DNA of 37,143 nt. Source: Acidimicrobiales bacterium. Lineage in GTDB: Bacteria > Actinomycetota > Acidimicrobiia > Acidimicrobiales > Iamiaceae. Of the stretch, positions 31,118 to 37,143 are shown piece by piece. How positions within the stretch are numbered: position 1 is the first letter of the stretch; each line of letters starts with the position of its first letter. The position numbers and the translations under genes are program-made. The notes beneath the pieces are model-generated. The model was not told the origin of the DNA and ran no database searches. It saw nothing but the letters and a program-made list of their open reading frames with translations. The stretch covers positions 1 through 37,143 of the forward strand of contig JAOBWM010000182.1 in assembly GCA_025463365.1 (NCBI GenBank). The letters run 5' to 3'.

Positions 31118-31123
31118 TCGACG

Positions 31124-31858
31124 ATGGCTGCAGGAGGCGTGACCGGGACGGTCAAGAAGCTCATGGACCGGTCGCCGCTCGTCGAGCAGGTCACCCGGTC
31201 CACGTGGGGCATCGGCCAGAAGGCCGTCCGCCCGCGCCGGCTGCTCAAGTACCTCTCCGGCACCGACATGGTGCGCGTCATGATCGGCGCGGGGCCGACG
31301 GACCACCCGGGCTGGATCGCGACCGACCTCACGCCGACCCGGCCCGATGTGATCTACCTCGACGCCGGCGAACCCTTCCCGTTCGACACCGACTCGGTCG
31401 ATCGCATCCACACCGAGCACATGATCGAGCACGTCGACTACGCCACCGGCCAGAACATGCTCACGGAGTGCGCCCGCGTGCTGAAGCCCGGCGGCCGCAT
31501 CCGGATCGCAACGCCTGACTACGACACGATGATCCGCCTCGCCGTCGGTCCCCTCGACCCCGAGGCGCAAGCGCTGATCGAAGACGCCAACCGGCGCAAC
31601 GGCATGGCCGAGGACCAACTCGGCGGGGCCATCTTCGTCGTCAACCGGATGTTCTCCGGCCACGGCCACCGCTTCCTCTACTCCGAGCAGCTGCTGACGC
31701 GGTGCCTGGAGACGGCTGGGCTCACCGACGTGCAGCGCCACATCGCCGGCGAGACCGACGACGCGGAGTTCGCCGGCATCGACAAGCACGGCAACCAGAT
31801 CGGCGCCGAGTGGAACCGCTACCACACGCTCGCGGTCGAGGCAGTGAAGCCCTCGTAG
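31124..31858 (+). CDS. Class I SAM-dependent methyltransferase-like protein
   Basis: This 244-residue protein resembles Methyltransf_11-type proteins of the kind found in surface polysaccharide loci. The nucleotide loop is atypical (VMIGAGPTDHPGWIATDL), followed by LDAGEPFPFDTDSVDRIHTEHMIEHV and CARVLKPGGRIRIATPDY; the EH-x-IEH block stands where the post-motif I acidic segment lies in related enzymes. The C-terminal half (VVNRMFSGHGHRFLYSEQLL) is family-specific. The start follows a TAGGGT box by 6 nt. It converges with the NUDIX gene, leaving a single base between the two stop codons. Substrate unknown. Confidence 0.87.
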   Translation: MAAGGVTGTVKKLMDRSPLVEQVTRSTWGIGQKAVRPRRLLKYLSGTDMVRVMIGAGPTDHPGWIATDLTPTRPDVIYLDAGEPFPFDTDSVDRIHTEHMIEHVDYATGQNMLTECARVLKPGGRIRIATPDYDTMIRLAVGPLDPEAQALIEDANRRNGMAEDQLGGAIFVVNRMFSGHGHRFLYSEQLLTRCLETAGLTDVQRHIAGETDDAEFAGIDKHGNQIGAEWNRYHTLAVEAVKPS

Positions 31859-31859
31859 G

Positions 31860-32549
31860 TCAGCCGCGCCACGGCGGGTCGCGGGGTTGGTCGAACCACA
31901 CGGCCGGCGGGTCGCCGCCGATGGCCCCGAACGCCATCTCACCCCACTGGTCGTAGCCGGCGAGCGGCGACGGCAGCGCGTCCCGGGCGAACCAGCCGAC
32001 GTCGCTCGTCTCGAGGGGGTGGGCCTCGAGCTCCCCGCCGACGGCGCGGCAGTGGAACACGAGGGAGTAGAGCGGGATCCGGGTGAACCCGAGGCGCAGA
32101 CCGTCCATCACCGCGAGCAGGCCGACCACCTCGCAGTGGATGCCCGTCTCCTCGGCGACCTCCTTCACCGCGACCTCGGCCGGCGAGTAGCCCACGTCGG
32201 CCCAACCGGTGGGGTAGAGCCAGATGCCCGAATCGGCCCGCTGGATCAGGAGGATCTCACCGGCGTCGTTGCCGACGACCGCCCCGATCGCGACCTTCGG
32301 GGTGACGTAGCCGGGCACGCCCTGCCCGACGCCCTTGAGCCACTCGTCGATCAGGGCCTCGCGGTCGATGTCGACACCTGCCTCCTGCCCGGCGGCATGG
32401 CGGATGTCGGCAGCCACGGCGAGGACCTCCTCGAAGCGCTCGCGCTCGTAGAGGCTCTCGGTGAACCCGAGCCCCGTCCGCGCGATGCCCGACAGGGCCT
32501 CCGCCCACCGCAGCAGGTCGACCTCGGTCAGCGGCGCCCGCTCGTCCAT
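31860..32549 (-). CDS. NUDIX hydrolase with N-terminal Nudix_N domain
   Basis: NUDIX enzymes cleave nucleoside diphosphates linked to another group. The 229-residue protein has a helical N-terminal domain (about 1-75; LLRWAEALSGIARTGLGF..YERERFEEVL, as in Nudix_N proteins), then the catalytic fold with TPKVAIGAVV and a Nudix box reading G-WADVG-Y-SPAEVAV-KEVAEETGI. The box has Tyr where the consensus has Glu and Lys for Arg; the Nudix_N subfamily commonly shows a similar GYS/T block, so this is probably normal. Metal-binding EE pair is intact. The ATG at 32549 lies 7 nt after a TAGGGT box. Substrate not predictable. Confidence 0.9.
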   Translation of the reverse strand: MDERAPLTEVDLLRWAEALSGIARTGLGFTESLYERERFEEVLAVAADIRHAAGQEAGVDIDREALIDEWLKGVGQGVPGYVTPKVAIGAVVGNDAGEILLIQRADSGIWLYPTGWADVGYSPAEVAVKEVAEETGIHCEVVGLLAVMDGLRLGFTRIPLYSLVFHCRAVGGELEAHPLETSDVGWFARDALPSPLAGYDQWGEMAFGAIGGDPPAVWFDQPRDPPWRG

Positions 32550-32556
32550 CGACGCG

Positions 32557-32562
32557 ACCCTA
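32557..32562 (-). promoter_or_regulatory. -10 hexamer TAGGGT for the NUDIX gene
   Basis: TAGGGT ends 7 nt before the ATG at 32549 with no ribosome site between. Confidence 0.5.
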
Positions 32563-32579
32563 CCGACGTGGACCGGGGG

Positions 32580-33023
32580 CTACTGCGAGTCGGGGTAGCC
32601 GGCGTGGCCGTCGCCGTCGAGGTCCGCGCACGTGGCCGGATCGGGGATGTTCGCGACGCAGTCGGCCCCGCCGATCAGGTACACGCCCTCGCCGTCGTCC
32701 TCGGGGTCGATGCAGTCGGGGCTGCCCTCTTCGAGGCTGCAAGGATCGCCCGGCTTCAGGCCGTTGGCGGGGGCCGTGGTCGTGGCCCCGGCCGGCTCGG
32801 AGGTCGAGACCGTCGTACCCGTGATGGCACCCGCCGTCGCCCCGCCGGCCTGGGTCGAGGTCGTCGCCACCTTCGCCGATGTCGTGGTGGCATCGCCGCC
32901 GCCGTCCCCGCTCGAACCGCACCCGACGAGCAGCGCAGCGGCCAAGGCCAACCCCGCCAACGCCGATGCCGTTCGACGAGCCCGCGCCGATCGATGAGCC
33001 CCGATGTCCCGCAGATCCCGCAT
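32580..33023 (-). CDS. Small predicted lipoprotein with Ca-binding-like motif
   Basis: This 147-residue protein has a basic leader, hydrophobic core and LVGC lipobox, a Thr/Ala/Gly-rich spacer of about 60 residues, and a short C-terminal domain with four Cys (CSLEEGSPDC, ADC, ATC). The end reads DLDGDGHAGYPD, matching the D-x-D-x-D-G calcium loop of EF-hand/thrombospondin-type repeats. The Cys spacing suggests two disulfides around that loop. I recognise no family. The ATG at 33023 is chosen because TAGGGT lies 8 nt upstream and the leader is then a normal signal peptide; 33074 would add 17 residues. Confidence 0.75.
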   Translation of the reverse strand: MRDLRDIGAHRSARARRTASALAGLALAAALLVGCGSSGDGGGDATTTSAKVATTSTQAGGATAGAITGTTVSTSEPAGATTTAPANGLKPGDPCSLEEGSPDCIDPEDDGEGVYLIGGADCVANIPDPATCADLDGDGHAGYPDSQ

Positions 33024-33031
33024 GGCCGTGG

Positions 33032-33037
33032 ACCCTA
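33032..33037 (-). promoter_or_regulatory. -10 hexamer TAGGGT for the small lipoprotein gene
   Basis: TAGGGT ends 8 nt before the ATG at 33023, inside the 61-bp gap after glnD. Confidence 0.45.
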
Positions 33038-33084
33038 CCGGTCGGGCGTCGGGCGCCGGCCCGGAGCGCGACACGCGAACGCCA

Positions 33085-35382
33085 CTACGACACCGCGTGC
33101 AGCAAGGACCGCTCGAGCTCCTTGCGCACCGCGTGGTCCGTCACGAGCGCGCCGTCGGCGGTCGTGATGTAGAACGCGTCGACCACCAGCTCGCCGAGGG
33201 TCTGGACCTTGGCCGTGCGGACGTCGAGGTCGAACTCGGCGAACGCTCGGGTGACCCGGTAGAGCAACCCGATGCGGTCGCGTGCCTGGACCTCGACGAC
33301 CGTTGCCGTGGTGGATGCCCGATCGTCGAAGCGGACGGCGGGCGGCGGGAGGTCGGGCCGCGACGCCTTCGGCGCATAGGCCCGCACCCGCTCGGCCAGT
33401 CGGGCCTCGATGGCGAGGCGGCCGCTCAGGGCTTCGTGCAGGTGGGTCGTCACCCGCTCCCATGCGATCATCGGGCCGAAGCGGGAGGTGACGCTGAAGA
33501 CCTCGAGCGCCATGTCCCCGACCGACGCGGCGTCGGCGCTGCGGACCTCGAGCCCGTGGATCGCGAGGACGCCGGCCACCCGGCTGAACAGGCCCGGTCG
33601 GTCGGGCGCCACCACGGTGAGGGTGTTGCCCACGCCCCGCACCACCACCTCGCCCGCTGCCAGCAAGGCGCGCTGGTCCGCATCGGGGAACTCGAGGAGG
33701 GTGAGCGCGGCGGGGTCGCCGCCTTCGAGGTGGTGCTCGACCCGGTGCACGAGCTCGTTCACGAGGTCGGCCTTCCATCGGCCCCAGGCGGCCGGGCCGG
33801 TGGCCAGCGAGTCGGCCTCGGTGAGCGCAGCCAGCAGGTGCAGCCGCTCGGCATCGACCACGGCTTCGGCCACGTGGATGATCGTCGTCTCGTCGGACAG
33901 GTCGCGACGGGTGGCCACGTCGGGCAGCAGGAGGTGGAGCCGCACCATGTCGACGAGCACCTCGGTGTCCTCGGCGGGCAGGCCCATGCGGGGGCCGATC
34001 TCGCGCACGAGCTCCATGCCGACCTCGGTGTGATCGCCGGGGCGACCCTTGCCGATGTCGTGCAGGAGGGCGCCGAGCAGCAGGAGGTCGGGGCGCTCGA
34101 CCCGGTCGACGAGAGCTGCGGCGTTGGCGGCGGCCTCGAGGAGGTGCCGGTCGACGGTGAAGCGGTGGTACGCGTTGCGTTGGGGCTTGTTGCGCACGGC
34201 CGGCCACTCGGGCAGGTAGCGCTCCCACAGCCCGGTGTGGTCGAGCGCTTCGATCACCCCGATGGCATCGTGGCCGCAGCCGAGCAGTTGCACGAACCGC
34301 TCCCGCAGTGCGTCGTCCCACACGGGCGGCGGCTCGGGCGATCTCGCCGCGAGGCGGGCGTGCGTGGCCCGCGCCAAGTGGGCGTGCTTCTGGGCCGCGA
34401 CGACCGCTGCTTCGAGCACCAGGTTCGGGCGGTTCGCGGGGTCGACGTTCGTCTCGAGCAGGACCTGGCCCTCGCGCACCACCAGCCCGGGCGCCCGGTC
34501 CCGGCTGCGCCACCCGAGCAGGCTGATCGACGTGGCGAGCGACGACCCCACGCGATCCCACGTCTCGTCGGCGATCCAGGCCACGGTGCGAGCGGCCCGG
34601 GCGACCTCGGCCATCAGCTCGTCCGCCGTCTGGCCGAGGTCCGCGGCCACGCCGTCCTGATCCTGGAGCATCAACTGGTCCGAGATCCGGCCGCTCGTGC
34701 GATGCAGGGCGACGCGGGCATCGAACAGGGTGGTCTCGGCGGCGGCGAGCGCTTCGGCGTCGCCGGCTTCGAGGACGGGCCGCGCGGCCTGGGCCCAACG
34801 CAAGCAGTGGATGTCGCGCAGGCCGCCGCGCCCGTCCTTGAGGTTCGGCTCGAGCAGGAAGGCGACCTCGCCGTTCTGGGCCTGGCGCGCCCCGACCGTG
34901 GTGCGCAACATCCCGAGGTACCGCTTGGACCGCTTCACCCATTGCGCGGCGGCGTCGTCCTCCAACTCCCGGGTGAGATCCGCGGCGCCCGCGAGGTGGC
35001 GGACCGTGAGCAGCGACGTCGCGGTGTCGAGATCGTCGGCCGACAGGGCGAGCGCGTCGTCGACGGTCCGCACCGCATGGCCGAGCTTCAGCCCTTCGTC
35101 CCAGATCGGGTACCAGAGGCGCTCGGCCACCTCGGCGGGCACGGCCCGGCCCCGGTAGAGCAGCAGCAGGTCGAGGTCCGACGCCGGCGCGAGATCCCCG
35201 CGCCCGTACCCGCCGACGGCGACCAGCGCGAGGCTGTCCGGGGCCGCCGACGTCGTCGTGGTGGCGCTGGTGAACTGCTCCACCAACCAGGCGTCGACGC
35301 GGGCGCGCCAGGCATTCGAGAACGCCATGCCCCGCAGCGTGGAGTCGGCCGTGAGGCGTTCGCGATCCTCAGCCAGCGACAT
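33085..35382 (-). CDS. glnD: GlnD, PII uridylyl/adenylyl-transferase and removing enzyme
   Basis: GlnD modifies and demodifies the PII protein in response to glutamine; in actinobacteria the modification is adenylylation. The 765-residue protein has a nucleotidyltransferase domain (GGYGRGDLAPASDLDLLLL, about residues 57-75), an HD phosphohydrolase domain (LLHDIGKGRPGDH near residue 440), and two C-terminal ACT domains (VVAPDRPGLFSRVAGVL, and VQARDRIGLLYRVTRAFAE). The order is complete, so both activities are expected. The ATG at 35382 lies 8 nt after a TAGCTT box. It is downstream of glnB and amtB on the same strand with a 66-bp gap, so it may be read both from its own promoter and from the amtB transcript. 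Confidence 0.95.
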   Translation of the reverse strand: MSLAEDRERLTADSTLRGMAFSNAWRARVDAWLVEQFTSATTTTSAAPDSLALVAVGGYGRGDLAPASDLDLLLLYRGRAVPAEVAERLWYPIWDEGLKLGHAVRTVDDALALSADDLDTATSLLTVRHLAGAADLTRELEDDAAAQWVKRSKRYLGMLRTTVGARQAQNGEVAFLLEPNLKDGRGGLRDIHCLRWAQAARPVLEAGDAEALAAAETTLFDARVALHRTSGRISDQLMLQDQDGVAADLGQTADELMAEVARAARTVAWIADETWDRVGSSLATSISLLGWRSRDRAPGLVVREGQVLLETNVDPANRPNLVLEAAVVAAQKHAHLARATHARLAARSPEPPPVWDDALRERFVQLLGCGHDAIGVIEALDHTGLWERYLPEWPAVRNKPQRNAYHRFTVDRHLLEAAANAAALVDRVERPDLLLLGALLHDIGKGRPGDHTEVGMELVREIGPRMGLPAEDTEVLVDMVRLHLLLPDVATRRDLSDETTIIHVAEAVVDAERLHLLAALTEADSLATGPAAWGRWKADLVNELVHRVEHHLEGGDPAALTLLEFPDADQRALLAAGEVVVRGVGNTLTVVAPDRPGLFSRVAGVLAIHGLEVRSADAASVGDMALEVFSVTSRFGPMIAWERVTTHLHEALSGRLAIEARLAERVRAYAPKASRPDLPPPAVRFDDRASTTATVVEVQARDRIGLLYRVTRAFAEFDLDVRTAKVQTLGELVVDAFYITTADGALVTDHAVRKELERSLLHAVS

Positions 35383-35390
35383 GGGCCGCG

Positions 35391-35396
35391 AAGCTA
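35391..35396 (-). promoter_or_regulatory. -10 hexamer TAGCTT for glnD
   Basis: TAGCTT ends 8 nt before the glnD ATG; no Shine-Dalgarno intervenes. Confidence 0.4.
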
Positions 35397-35448
35397 CTCG
35401 GCACCTCCAGGCCCCCGAACCGGCTCACAAGGGCCCGATCCGGGTTTC

Positions 35449-37045
<1,597 letters not shown>

Positions 37046-37067
37046 CGGTGCGCCCTCACAGAAAGTC

Positions 37068-37092
37068 GTCAGTAAAGGGTCACACCCTGTCA
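37068..37092 (-). promoter_or_regulatory. Helically phased TGAC direct repeats upstream of amtB
   Basis: TGAC occurs three times on the minus strand (37089-37092, 37079-37082, 37068-37071), spaced 10 and 11 bp. The middle copy, in GTGAC, matches the GTnAC half-site of the actinobacterial nitrogen regulator GlnR, and the other two are CTGAC. An OmpR-type dimer binding direct repeats is plausible. Confidence 0.45.
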
Positions 37093-37143
37093 GCAATTCG
37101 CCTCCCTCGCGGACGCCTCAGCTCCGCGCGGAGGCGGCGGCCC

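Larger units (their letters stand above)
30791..31123. other. 333-bp non-coding gap with two hairpin repeats
   Basis: No convincing gene is seen between the PAC2 stop and the methyltransferase start. The first 110 bases are C/G-rich without structure I can define. The rest carries the two 42-nt hairpins and a TAGGGT promoter box for the downstream gene. Confidence 0.7.

Noticed and set aside
29747-31942. 731-codon minus-strand frame across PAC2 and the methyltransferase
   Set aside because: It is the antisense of well-supported genes and spans the hairpin repeats.
31860-32549. Inactive NUDIX enzyme because of Tyr in the Nudix box
   Set aside because: The same GYS/T form is usual, as far as I recall, in Nudix_N subfamily members, and the catalytic EE pair is intact.

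Overview
The window is GC-rich (roughly 70% by eye) chromosomal DNA with actinobacterial gene content: an Lhr helicase, an EfeUOB iron importer with a DtxR-type regulator, a HelD-type RNA polymerase helicase, a hemE-hemH-hemG block, an ECF42 sigma factor with its DGPF partner, a PAC2 protein and an amtB-glnB-glnD nitrogen block. Many starts lack a Shine-Dalgarno sequence and instead sit 6-8 nt after a TAnnnT -10 hexamer, the layout expected for leaderless mRNAs, which are common in actinobacteria. A lineage near the Acidimicrobiia is a plausible guess, but only inference. I saw no rRNA, tRNA, CRISPR array, transposase, integrase or prophage gene.

Layout. 1-3411 (-) is most of an Lhr helicase that runs off the left edge. 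3434-4099 (-) is an unknown lipoprotein. 4182-7559 (-) is efeU-efeO-efeB, facing a DtxR-family regulator (7719-8387, +) across an iron-box-like palindrome. 8444-10549 (-) is helD, preceded by two small unknown genes (10708-11260, -). 11378-15008 (+) is hemE-hemH-hemG, three consecutive heme steps, with a pair of 49-nt palindromic repeats before hemG. 15175-16878 (+) is an apolipoprotein N-acyltransferase homologue with Ser where the catalytic Cys should be. 16988-20063 (+) is a tight glycosyltransferase / methyltransferase / six-hairpin 'prenyltransferase-like' operon of unknown function, ending at a strong bidirectional hairpin opposite a second methyltransferase (20333-20983, -).

20984-27500 holds a GtrA-like membrane protein and a GH1 beta-glucosidase (-), a TesB thioesterase and a PQQ-type sugar dehydrogenase lipoprotein (+), an ArsR-SRPBCC fusion regulator with its own operator (-), and the ECF42 pair (-). 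27538-28942 (-) is a three-gene overlapping operon: ribbon-helix-helix antitoxin, PIN toxin, and a cysteine-cluster/pentapeptide-repeat protein. 29030-33023 carries a GNAT acetyltransferase, a possible 60-aa protein, PAC2, two 42-nt hairpin repeats, a methyltransferase, a NUDIX hydrolase and a small Ca-motif lipoprotein. 33085-37045 (-) is amtB-glnB-glnD, with helically phased TGAC repeats upstream of amtB.

The most unusual points are an lhr reading frame whose only well-placed start is ATC, set 6 nt after a TAnnnT box; the Cys-to-Ser Lnt homologue; the toxin/antitoxin/pentapeptide operon; the glycosyltransferase-methyltransferase-toroid cassette; and two families of paired intergenic palindromes. 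No alignment, structure prediction or database search was run; family names rest on motifs and gene order.
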